Shown here: one piece after another, positions 1-7,234 of the stretch | Layout: each line of letters opens with the position of its first letter | How positions within the stretch are numbered: position 1 is the stretch's first letter | DNA from: Acidimicrobiia bacterium | GTDB lineage: Bacteria; Actinomycetota; Acidimicrobiia; Acidimicrobiales; Aldehydirespiratoraceae | Assembly: GCA_022828135.1 (NCBI GenBank) | Contig: JAJEJB010000039.1 | Span: forward strand, 45,196 to 109,195 | Direction of reading: 5' to 3' | DNA length: 64,000 bases | The notes under the pieces: model-generated | What the model was told of the DNA's origin: nothing | The model's database searches: none | Seen by the model: the letters and a program-made list of their open reading frames with translations, nothing else | Program-made: the position numbers and the translations under genes

Positions 1-22
1 CGACGAGTTCTTGACAGATGCC

Positions 23-553
23 ATGACGCCTACAACGCCGAACCCCGCGGTACCCGACGTGGCCGAGGCTGTGGCGTACGTCGAACTGCAGCGGCTGGAG
101 AGCCGGTACGCCGATGTCGTTACCCGGCGGGCGTGGGGCGAGTTGGCCGAACTTGTGCGGGCCGACTGCCCGATCGTGGTGGACGTGCGCCACACCAAGT
201 TCGAGTTCACCGGCCCGACCGAGTACGGCGAGTTCATCGACAGGGCAATCCAGCGCTTCTCGGTATTCGAGTTCGTGCTGCTCAACATGGTGTTCCGGAT
301 CGACGCCCAACGCGGCGTGGCCGCGGCCCGGGTGTACATGCAGGAGATCCGCCAGAACGTCTCCGACGGGCGCCGCACCGACGCCTACGGCGTCTACCAC
401 GACCGCCTCGAACAGGGCAGCGACGGCCGCTGGCGGTTCGCCCGGCGGCACTACCGCAGCTTCGCCCGCACCGCCGAGCCCCGCGTGGACACCGACCTTG
501 ATGTCTTTGAACTCCCGGTGATCCCGCTGGAGGAGATCCTGGGAGGCGACTAG
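23..553 (+). CDS. SnoaL-like / NTF2-fold protein
   Basis: A protein of about 176 residues with the length and pattern of the SnoaL_4 / ring-hydroxylating-dioxygenase beta-subunit-like fold: an N-terminal helix with RLESRYADVVTRRAW, a middle strand DVRHTKFEFTGP, and a C-terminal strand ending RWRFARRHYRSFAR. Members are small cone-shaped enzymes or binding proteins, and the substrate cannot be told from sequence. The frame stays open to the left edge of the window. A TTG at 11 and an ATG at 23 are both possible starts and neither has a clear Shine-Dalgarno site, so the true start could be further left. Its stop overlaps, tail to tail, the stop of the GNAT gene on the other strand. Confidence 0.7.
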   Translation: MTPTTPNPAVPDVAEAVAYVELQRLESRYADVVTRRAWGELAELVRADCPIVVDVRHTKFEFTGPTEYGEFIDRAIQRFSVFEFVLLNMVFRIDAQRGVAAARVYMQEIRQNVSDGRRTDAYGVYHDRLEQGSDGRWRFARRHYRSFARTAEPRVDTDLDVFELPVIPLEEILGGD

Positions 554-1131
554 CACCCTTCGGTTCGGGTGCGGGCGAACACGAGCGGCCGCGGCCCGTC
601 GGGCTCCCGGGACGGCTTCCGGGGCGCTTGCACTCTGCGGAGGCCGGCCCGGCGGGCCACCGCCACGGACGCAGGGTTGTCGGCGGCGATCTCGGCCATG
701 ACCGCCTCCAGCGGCCCCTCCGACAGCGCCCAGTCGACCACCAGGCGGACGGCCTCGCCGGCTCTGCCCTGACCCCGCCAATCCTCGGCGATCCACCAGC
801 CGACCAGCGCGGCCCGCCGCACCGGGTCGAGGGCACTCAGTCCCACCTCGCCGATCACGGTCCCCGACGGCGGATCGGTGACGGCCAGATCCACTGAGCG
901 CCCATCGGCCCAGGCCCGCTCACGCTGCGAGATCCAACTTGCGGCTGAAGCCTCGTCCGCGGGCTCGGGCACGATCAGCCGGTCCCCGATCACCGGATCA
1001 CGCCATGCTGCTACCAGTGCCGGAGCGTCGGTGACCCGCCATGGCCGCAGCCGCGTGGTGGGGCCGGCGAGATCAGGCACCGGCAGGACCATCGGGGCCG
1101 CCGGACCCCCCGAGCCCGAACCGCCGCTCAT
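550..1131 (-). CDS. GNAT family N-acetyltransferase
   Basis: A 193-residue protein of the RimJ/RimL type GNAT fold. It opens with TTRLRPWRVTDAPALVAAW (strand 1 and helix 1), has a central acetyl-CoA loop region WRGQGRAGEAVRLVVDWAL (a Q/RxxGxG/A-like motif), and ends with NPASVAVARRAGLRRV, typical of the C-terminal half. It would transfer an acetyl group to an amine or a protein N-terminus; the substrate is unknown. Its ATG overlaps the nusB stop by 4 nt, so it is probably translated from the efp-nusB transcript. The stop codon overlaps the convergent SnoaL-like gene. Confidence 0.85.
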   Translation of the reverse strand: MSGGSGSGGPAAPMVLPVPDLAGPTTRLRPWRVTDAPALVAAWRDPVIGDRLIVPEPADEASAASWISQRERAWADGRSVDLAVTDPPSGTVIGEVGLSALDPVRRAALVGWWIAEDWRGQGRAGEAVRLVVDWALSEGPLEAVMAEIAADNPASVAVARRAGLRRVQAPRKPSREPDGPRPLVFARTRTEGC

Positions 1132-1562
1132 GCCTCGGAATCAGATCTCCGCACTTCGTCGGCCACGGCTCGCAGCACGCCGTTGAGGAAGCGGGGAGAC
1201 TCGGCGCTGCAGTACTGCGTGGCCAGGGCCACCGCCTCGGACAGCACGACGCCCGTCGGCACATCGTCCCGGCGAATCAGCTCCCAGGCCGCGATCCGGG
1301 CCAGCGTCCGGTCGACCACCGCGAGCCGCTCGAGGCGCCAGCCGACCAGGTGCCGCCGCAACAGATCGTCCACGCTCTCGCGGTCGGCGTCCACCCCGAG
1401 GGCCAGTTCCATCGCGTACTCGGACGGCGGCACCGCTCGGCGGGCCAGCGCCTCGAAGGCGGAACCACCGGCGATCTCGGCCTCGTAGAGCACCGCGAGA
1501 GCGTCCTCGCGAGCCTCCCGGCGGGTTCCGAAACCGGGCACGGACGTGCCGGACCCCGGCAC
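1128..1562 (-). CDS. nusB: Transcription antitermination protein NusB
   Basis: 144 residues, the normal length for NusB. The opening GTRREAREDALAVLYEAEI and the C-terminal AVALATQYCSAESPRFLNGVLRAV match the all-helical NusB fold. NusB pairs with NusE (S10) on boxA RNA and supports antitermination of rRNA operons. The GTG start lies 12 nt after the efp stop, which places it in the efp operon, the usual actinobacterial arrangement. Confidence 0.95.
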   Translation of the reverse strand: MPGSGTSVPGFGTRREAREDALAVLYEAEIAGGSAFEALARRAVPPSEYAMELALGVDADRESVDDLLRRHLVGWRLERLAVVDRTLARIAAWELIRRDDVPTGVVLSEAVALATQYCSAESPRFLNGVLRAVADEVRRSDSEA

Positions 1563-1574
1563 TGCGAGCCTCGC

Positions 1575-2138
1575 CTACGCCCGGGCGATGTAGGAGCCGG
1601 AGCGGGTGTCCACCTTCACCCGCTCCCCCGGCGACACGAACAGCGGCACCTGCACGACCAGGCCCGTCTCCAGCGTGGCCGGCTTGGTGGCGCCCGACAC
1701 CCGGTCGCCCTGTATGCCCGGCTCGGTCTCGGCGATGGCCAGCTCCACCGCCGCGGGCAGGTCGGTCCCGACTATCTCGGCACCGTGCATCAGCATCACC
1801 GCCACCGAGCTTTCCACCAGGAACCGAGCGGCGTCACCCAACACCTCGGGAGGCACGATGATCTGGTCATAGGACTCGTTGTCCATGAAGACGAGGTTGT
1901 CGCCCTCCCGGTACAGCAACTGCATCTCGCGCTTGTCGATGGTGGCTCGCTCCACCTTCTCGCCGGCCCGGAAGGTTCGGTCGACCACCGCTCCGGTGCG
2001 CGCGTTCTTGAGGGTGGTGCGCACGAACGCATGGCCCTTGCCCGGTTTGACGTGCTGAAACTCCACGACGCTGAACAGGTTCCCGTCGAGGTCGAGAGTC
2101 ATGCCGTTCTTCAGGTCGTTGGTCGTGATGGTTGGCAA
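1575..2138 (-). CDS. efp: Translation elongation factor P
   Basis: 187 residues with all three EF-P beta-barrel domains. The N-terminus reads [14 protein letters not shown]. The loop [10 protein letters not shown] carries the lysine that enters the ribosomal P-site region, and the C-terminal domain contains [27 protein letters not shown] relieves ribosomes stalled at polyproline stretches. The start chosen is a TTG preceded by AAGGAGA at good spacing. The frame is open further upstream, but that extension has no EF-P similarity. Polyproline-rich proteins in this window (for example the S8/Calx-beta protein) would depend on it. Confidence 0.95.
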   Translation of the reverse strand: MPTITTNDLKNGMTLDLDGNLFSVVEFQHVKPGKGHAFVRTTLKNARTGAVVDRTFRAGEKVERATIDKREMQLLYREGDNLVFMDNESYDQIIVPPEVLGDAARFLVESSVAVMLMHGAEIVGTDLPAAVELAIAETEPGIQGDRVSGATKPATLETGLVVQVPLFVSPGERVKVDTRSGSYIARA

Positions 2139-2191
2139 GTTCGTCTCCTTGTCGGTCCGCGACGGTCCCGTCCGGGGGCCGCGGTGTCGTC

Positions 2192-3343
2192 CTACGCCGG
2201 AATCGGTACCACTGGAGTCTTCGGATAGAGCGTCAACGGGCGGCACCCGTCGGCGGTGACGACCAGCAGGTCCTCCACCCTGGCGCCCCCGACCCCGGGA
2301 AAGTACACGCCGGGCTCGACGGTCAACACATTGCCGGGCTCGAGCACCGCAGTTGATCCCGACACCACCCTGGGCAACTCGTGAATGTCCAGCCCGACAC
2401 CGTGTCCCGACCCGTGGACGAATGCCTCGCCCATGCCGGCCTCGTCGATGACCGAACGGCAGGCCCCGTCGATCTCACTCGCCTCCACCCCCGGGCGCAC
2501 CGCCTCGACCCCGGCCGACTGGCTGCGACCCACAACCTCCAGCATGGCCTCGACCTGCTCGTCGGGATCACCCAGCACGAACGATCGGGTCATGTCGCTG
2601 CGGTAGCCGTCGACCTCCGCTCCGACGTCGACAACCACTAGGTCGCCGGCCTGCAACTCCCGGTCGGTTGGTCGGGCATGGGGAAGCGCGCTGTTGGGAC
2701 CGGAAGCCACGATGGTGTCGTAGGCAGGGCCGGACGCACCGGCGGCGCGGATGGCGTCGTCCAAGGTCTGCTGGATCTCCGTCTCGGTCACCCCCGGCCG
2801 CAGCATCGGCTGAGCTGCGGCCAGGGCTTCGTCGGCGATCCTGGCTGCGGCCTGCATGCGGGCCAGCTCGGCCGGGTCCTTGACGGCACGCAGGCCCTCG
2901 ACGGCCTCGGTGAGCGGCACGGTGGAGGCATCCACGGCCTCACTCCAGCGGATCTGCTCGGCCCAGGCGACGCTGTCCTCCAAGCCGAGCCGGGCCACGG
3001 CTCCGAGCCGTTCAGCCGCCGTGTGGGCGGCCCGGCGAGCCACGACGACCTCCACCTCGTCCGAGCAGCCCGCCTCTGCCAGCTGTGCAGGTGCCTGCTC
3101 GGAGTAGCGGGAGTCGGTGACGAGCAGGGCCGCGCCGGAGCCGAGCACCACGACCGTCCCGTTGGAGCCGGTGAAGCCGGTGAGCCACCGCACATTGGCC
3201 GGCTCGGAGATCACCGCCGCATCGACGTCCGCCGCGGCCAGCCGGCTCCGGAGCCGGCCGAGACGCCCGTCCACCCGCAACGGCGGCAGGCTCGGCGCGG
3301 TTGCGGGAACCGGCGAGTCGGCGGACCCCGCCGAGGAACTCAT
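2192..3343 (-). CDS. pepQ: Xaa-Pro aminopeptidase (M24 family)
   Basis: 383 residues with the creatinase-type N-terminal domain ([32 protein letters not shown]) and the pita-bread M24 catalytic domain. The metal ligands can be seen: the Asp of [20 protein letters not shown], the His of [13 protein letters not shown], and the Glu residues of [11 protein letters not shown] and GARVEDLLV. It removes N-terminal residues preceding proline, using two Mn/Co ions in the cytoplasm. The ATG overlaps the aroB stop (ATGA), which fixes the start. It sits between aroB and efp, as in many Actinobacteria. Confidence 0.93.
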   Translation of the reverse strand: MSSSAGSADSPVPATAPSLPPLRVDGRLGRLRSRLAAADVDAAVISEPANVRWLTGFTGSNGTVVVLGSGAALLVTDSRYSEQAPAQLAEAGCSDEVEVVVARRAAHTAAERLGAVARLGLEDSVAWAEQIRWSEAVDASTVPLTEAVEGLRAVKDPAELARMQAAARIADEALAAAQPMLRPGVTETEIQQTLDDAIRAAGASGPAYDTIVASGPNSALPHARPTDRELQAGDLVVVDVGAEVDGYRSDMTRSFVLGDPDEQVEAMLEVVGRSQSAGVEAVRPGVEASEIDGACRSVIDEAGMGEAFVHGSGHGVGLDIHELPRVVSGSTAVLEPGNVLTVEPGVYFPGVGGARVEDLLVVTADGCRPLTLYPKTPVVPIPA

Positions 3344-4362
3344 CGAATGGCCGCCAGCGCTTCCCGGAGTATCTTCTCGGGCACGCCCACCACCGGCTCG
3401 ACTCCCCGGTCGGAGTCGAGCACGAACGTGACGCCGTCGACGGCCTTCTTGTCCCGGCCGAACAGTGCCAGCAACTCGTCGTCGTCGAGCACGGCCGGCA
3501 GCCGGTCCGGCAGGCCGTAGCCGGACACCACCCGGCGGTGCGCCGCCACGCGCTCGGAGTCGATGCGGCCGAGCCGCAGGGCCACCTCGGCCGCGTACAC
3601 GAGGCCGACGGCCACCGCCTCGCCATGGCGCAAGTCGTAGCGTCCTGCCGTCTCGATGGCGTGGGCCAGCGTGTGGCCGTAATTCAGGATGGCCCGCCGT
3701 CCCCCTTCCCGCTCGTCGGCCGCCACCACGTCGGCCTTGATGCGCACGGCCGCGGCGATCCGTTCGTCGAGGTCGAGAGCGTCGAGGTCGTCGCCGCCCA
3801 AGAAGTGGTACTTGGCCAGCTCTCCCTGGCCGCTGCGCAGCTCCCGGGGCGGCAGCGTGGTCAGCATCTCGGTGTCGCACAGAACAGCGTGAGGTTGCCA
3901 GAACGCGCCGACCAGGTTCTTGCCCTCGGGCAGGTTGACTCCGGTCTTGCCCCCGATGGCTGCGTCCACCTGGGCCAGCAGCGTGGTGGCCACCGAGATG
4001 TAGCGGATGCCACGGTGGTAGACGGCGGCCACGAAGCCCGCGAGGTCGGTGACCACTCCCCCGCCGACGGCCACGATCACATCGGACCGGGTGAAGCCCG
4101 CCCGCGACATCGCCCGGCAGAGCCGCTCGACCTCGGCCAGCGACTTGGCCTCCTCGCCGTCGGCAACGGTGAACACCGACTGGTCGAGGCCGCTGTCAAC
4201 GGTCCAGCCGACACCGGCCTGGGTGATGACGGCGGCCCGGCGCGCGCCGGGCGGCATCATCGAGTTGAGCCGGGCCCGCACTCCCGCGCCGACATGGACG
4301 TCGTAGGAGCGGTCGCCCAGCGCGACGGTCACAACATGGGCGGGCGAGGTGGGCGGCGGCAC
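3340..4362 (-). CDS. aroB: 3-dehydroquinate synthase
   Basis: 340 residues; second enzyme of the shikimate pathway, converting DAHP to 3-dehydroquinate with NAD and a divalent metal. The nucleotide-binding segment VIVAVGGGVVTDLAGFVAAVYHRGI, the substrate loop VATTLLAQVDAAIGGKTGVN and metal-ligand histidines in NYGHTLAHAIE and RHGEAVAVGL are all present. The start is GTG. Shikimate kinase, which often lies directly upstream of aroB, is absent here: only about 60 nt separate aroB from aroE. Confidence 0.95.
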   Translation of the reverse strand: MPPPTSPAHVVTVALGDRSYDVHVGAGVRARLNSMMPPGARRAAVITQAGVGWTVDSGLDQSVFTVADGEEAKSLAEVERLCRAMSRAGFTRSDVIVAVGGGVVTDLAGFVAAVYHRGIRYISVATTLLAQVDAAIGGKTGVNLPEGKNLVGAFWQPHAVLCDTEMLTTLPPRELRSGQGELAKYHFLGGDDLDALDLDERIAAAVRIKADVVAADEREGGRRAILNYGHTLAHAIETAGRYDLRHGEAVAVGLVYAAEVALRLGRIDSERVAAHRRVVSGYGLPDRLPAVLDDDELLALFGRDKKAVDGVTFVLDSDRGVEPVVGVPEKILREALAAIR

Positions 4363-4424
4363 CCGGAAAGCCTACCGACGTGCCGTAGGGCTCTCAGATC
4401 GAGCCGGCTCGGTCAGAGGCCGAG

Positions 4425-5273
4425 CTACCCGGTCCGGTCCGCGACCGCGGCCTGGCGCATCACCTCCACCGGCGCTTCGACGCCGGTCCACAGCTCGAAG
4501 GCGGCCGCGGCCTGGTATGCCAGCATCGACAGGCCGTTGTGAGCCTCGACGCCCCGCTGCCGCAGGGCAGCCAGCCAGGCCGTCTCCAGCGGCTCGTACA
4601 CCAAGTCCACCGCGACCTGGCCGGGCTGCAGCAGGGTCGGGTCGCACGGCATGGAGGTGTCCGCACCCATGCCCACCGACGTCGCGTTCACGACCACGTC
4701 GGCGGCAGCGATGTCGTCCATCGAACCGACCCGGCCCGGCTGTCCCGCCTCTCCGGCCGCATTCGCGATGTCCGCAGCGGCCTGAGCCTTGGACGGCGTT
4801 CGGTTGATCAGGACCACCTCGGCCGCACCGGCCGCGGCCATTCCCCAGGCCACCGCCCGGGCAGCACCGCCCGCGCCCAGCAACGCCACGCGAAGGCCCT
4901 CGGGTTCCAGCCCGGCGTCGGCCTGCAGCCCCGACACGAAGCCGTCAGTGTCGGTGTTGGCGGCCCGCAGCCGACCGTCACCCAGTGGCAGGATGCAGTT
5001 TGCTGCGCCCAGAACCTCGACCACGTCGTCGCGGACATCTGCAGCCTCAGCCACCTCGGCCTTGAGGGGCATGGTGACCGACAGCCCCGCCAGCCGCAGT
5101 ACCCGCATCGCCTCCAGGGCAGCCGCGCCGCCGCCCGCGGGCACTTCGAACGCGGTGAACACCCACTCGATGCCCGTCGCCGCGAGGGCCGCGTTGTGAA
5201 TGGCGGGCGAGCGCGAGTGTCGGGCCGGGTCGCCGATCACCGCTGCCACCCGCGGGGTCTGATGCCCGTCCAT
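4425..5273 (-). CDS. aroE: Shikimate dehydrogenase
   Basis: 282 residues. The N-terminal substrate domain has VAAVIGDPARHSRSPAIHNAA (shikimate-binding SxS) and LSVTMPLKAEV with the catalytic lysine. The NADP domain has VALLGAGGAARAVAWGM and INRTPSKAQ. The usual catalytic Asp is in AANTDTDGFV. It reduces 3-dehydroshikimate to shikimate. The ATG overlaps the mltG stop by one base (TGATG), so the genes are translationally coupled. Confidence 0.93.
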   Translation of the reverse strand: MDGHQTPRVAAVIGDPARHSRSPAIHNAALAATGIEWVFTAFEVPAGGGAAALEAMRVLRLAGLSVTMPLKAEVAEAADVRDDVVEVLGAANCILPLGDGRLRAANTDTDGFVSGLQADAGLEPEGLRVALLGAGGAARAVAWGMAAAGAAEVVLINRTPSKAQAAADIANAAGEAGQPGRVGSMDDIAAADVVVNATSVGMGADTSMPCDPTLLQPGQVAVDLVYEPLETAWLAALRQRGVEAHNGLSMLAYQAAAAFELWTGVEAPVEVMRQAAVADRTG

Positions 5274-6814
5274 CAGCAGTATCCGGTCTCGCGGCAGATC
5301 TGCACGTTCTCCAAGTGCTCCTCGTAGGTCACCGAGAAACGGTGGGCGCCCCGCACCCCTCCCTCATCGGTGCGGACGTAGAACATCCAGTCGCCGTCGG
5401 CGGGCTGAAGCGCGGCCTCCAGCGACGCCTCACCCGGCGCCGATATCGGCGTGGGCGGCAGGCCGGTCACCACCCGAGTGTTCCAGGGCGACTCCCGGGT
5501 GATGTCGGCTGAGGTGAGATCGGCACACGACTTGGCCGCGGCGTAGCAGGCCGTGGCGTCGATGTCGAGGCGCCAGCCCTCAGCCAGACGGTTGTAGATC
5601 ACCCGGGCGATCTTGGCCCGGTCCTCGGAAACCAGAGCCTCCTCCTCGATGAGGCTGGCCACGACGATCACCTCATAGGGCGTCAGACCCAGCTCGACGA
5701 TGTCGGGGTGGAGGCCAGGATCCTGAAGCAGGCGAGCGAAACGGCGATCGAACTCGTCGGAGAGGCGCAGCAGGAACCCGTGCTCGTCGCCGAGATCGTC
5801 GGCGTTGATGTCGTAGGTGGCCGGGAAGAGCATGCCTTCGAGGCTCCGCACCGGCGCGTCGTCGGGCAGGTAGGACGCCTCCCGCACCAGCGAGACGTAG
5901 GCCGCCTCCAGGTCCTCCCACTCGAAGGCGGGATTCTCCTCCAGGAGGCGCAGGGCCATCTCGCTCCAGCGAAGGCCCTCGGGAATCCTCACGAGCTCGA
6001 ACACCTCGGGCAGCGGCCCGGCATCGAACACGGTGCGCACCGACTCGAAGTTCATGTTCTCATAGAGGATGTAGTCGCCAGCCTCGACGGCCACCACCGT
6101 GTCGCATCCCAGGAACCCGGCGATGGTCAGATCGCCGTCGCAGCGCAACCAGTAGCGGAAGACGGTGGCGTTGGAGATCACCCCCGCGCTCTGGAGCTCG
6201 CCGGCGATCTCGTTCACCGACGCTCCCTGGGGAATGGTCAGCTCGACCGCATCTCCCGGAAGTCCCTCCGGTGTGATCTGGGTGTCCACCCAGCCGTAGA
6301 TGCGCCCCCGGACCCATCCCACCGCCAGCACCAGCACGACGACTAGCACCACCAGGCGGGCGAACCCGCCCCAGAAGGGGCGGTAGCGGACCCAGTTGCG
6401 GTCGTCGGCGTCATAGACGGGATCGACGATGAAGTCGTCGTCGAGTTCCTCCTCCACCACGACCATCGAGCCCCGGTCGACCGTTGACCAGCCGCCCCGG
6501 GCAGCGACGACGCTCTGCTCGTCGCGGCGGGCTGTCTTGCGCGCCGTCTTCCTGGGACGCTTCCTAGGAGGTTGGGGTGCTGCCTTAGAGCGGGGCGCCG
6601 CCTTAGGACGGGAGGCCGCCTTTGGACGAGGCGCCGCCTTAGGACGAGAGGCCGCCTTAGGACGAGGCGCCGCCTTAGGACGAGGCGCCGCCTTAGGACG
6701 AGGCGCCGCCTTAGGACGAGAGGCTGCCTTAGGACGGGCTGCGCCGTCAGGACGCCCCGTGATGAAGTTCGACAGCTTCGACGGGCGCCGAGCGCCCTGG
6801 CCGCGGTCAGCCAC
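5273..6814 (-). CDS. mltG: Endolytic murein transglycosylase MltG, with a repetitive basic N-tail
   Basis: 513 residues. Residues 1-150 are cytoplasmic and unusual: nine hexapeptide copies of RPKAA[P/S] (residues 27-80), a K/R-rich stretch, then an acidic VEEELDDDF patch. One membrane helix (about 152-169) follows, then a LysM-like segment ELTIPQGASVNEIAGEL and the YceG catalytic domain with the Glu-containing VASLIEEEALV and ATACYAA. MltG cleaves nascent glycan strands in the periplasm near the membrane and sets strand length. The GTG start overlaps the ruvX stop by 8 nt. Family members usually have far shorter N-termini. Confidence 0.92.
   Translation of the reverse strand: MADRGQGARRPSKLSNFITGRPDGAARPKAASRPKAAPRPKAAPRPKAAPRPKAASRPKAAPRPKAASRPKAAPRSKAAPQPPRKRPRKTARKTARRDEQSVVAARGGWSTVDRGSMVVVEEELDDDFIVDPVYDADDRNWVRYRPFWGGFARLVVLVVVLVLAVGWVRGRIYGWVDTQITPEGLPGDAVELTIPQGASVNEIAGELQSAGVISNATVFRYWLRCDGDLTIAGFLGCDTVVAVEAGDYILYENMNFESVRTVFDAGPLPEVFELVRIPEGLRWSEMALRLLEENPAFEWEDLEAAYVSLVREASYLPDDAPVRSLEGMLFPATYDINADDLGDEHGFLLRLSDEFDRRFARLLQDPGLHPDIVELGLTPYEVIVVASLIEEEALVSEDRAKIARVIYNRLAEGWRLDIDATACYAAAKSCADLTSADITRESPWNTRVVTGLPPTPISAPGEASLEAALQPADGDWMFYVRTDEGGVRGAHRFSVTYEEHLENVQICRETGYC
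6575..6736 (-). repeat. 18-bp coding tandem repeat in mltG
   Basis: Nine imperfect 18-base units, each encoding Arg-Pro-Lys-Ala-Ala-Pro/Ser, in the 5' part of mltG. On the plus strand the unit reads approximately GCCGCCTTAGGACGAGGC. Third-position differences separate the copies, so they have diverged while keeping the frame. All units are multiples of three bases, so copy number can change without a frameshift. Confidence 0.9.
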
Positions 6815-7229
6815 GGGGCATACCCGCGTCGAGCCAGGACTGCAGCATCACCGCGGCCGCCACCTGGTCGACAACGCCCCGCCTCTGCGGCCCCTTCATC
6901 TGCTGCTCCATGAGGCTCCGTTCCGCGATGACGGTCGTCAACCGCTCATCGTAGGAAACGACAGGCACCTCAAGGAGCCTCTCGAGACGGTCTATCTCGG
7001 CACGAGCAGTTCGAGCGGCCGGCCCCTCGGAGCCGTCGAGGGAGATCGGCAGCCCAACCACCACGATCTCGGCCTCCCACTGGTGCACCTGATCGGCGAT
7101 GGCCTGCAGATCGCGGTCGGGATCTCCCGTTCGGACGAGCGTCTCGACCGGAGTCGCCACCGTCCCGGCCGAGTCGCACACCGCCACACCGACCCGGCGC
7201 TCACCCAGATCGAGCCCCAGGGCCCGCAC
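6807..7229 (-). CDS. ruvX: Putative pre-16S rRNA nuclease RuvX/YqgF
   Basis: 140 residues with the RNase H-like fold: RALGLDLGERRVGVAVCDSAG at the N-terminus with the first acidic residue, IVVVGLPISLDGSEGP in the centre, and YDERLTT followed by a C-terminal VDQVAAAVMLQSWLD with the last catalytic Asp. The family matures the 5' end of 16S rRNA. It starts with GTG, 5 nt beyond the alaS stop, in the conserved alaS-ruvX-mltG order. Confidence 0.93.
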   Translation of the reverse strand: MRALGLDLGERRVGVAVCDSAGTVATPVETLVRTGDPDRDLQAIADQVHQWEAEIVVVGLPISLDGSEGPAARTARAEIDRLERLLEVPVVSYDERLTTVIAERSLMEQQMKGPQRRGVVDQVAAAVMLQSWLDAGMPRG

Positions 7230-7234
7230 TGCGG

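Noticed and set aside
3344..3880. Possible 179-codon N-terminal extension of the Xaa-Pro aminopeptidase
   Set aside because: The extension lies within aroB in another frame and has no similarity to M24 proteins. ATG 3343 overlapping the aroB stop is sufficient.
6575..6736. CRISPR-like array
   Set aside because: The 18-bp units are contiguous with no spacers and encode a repeat peptide in mltG.
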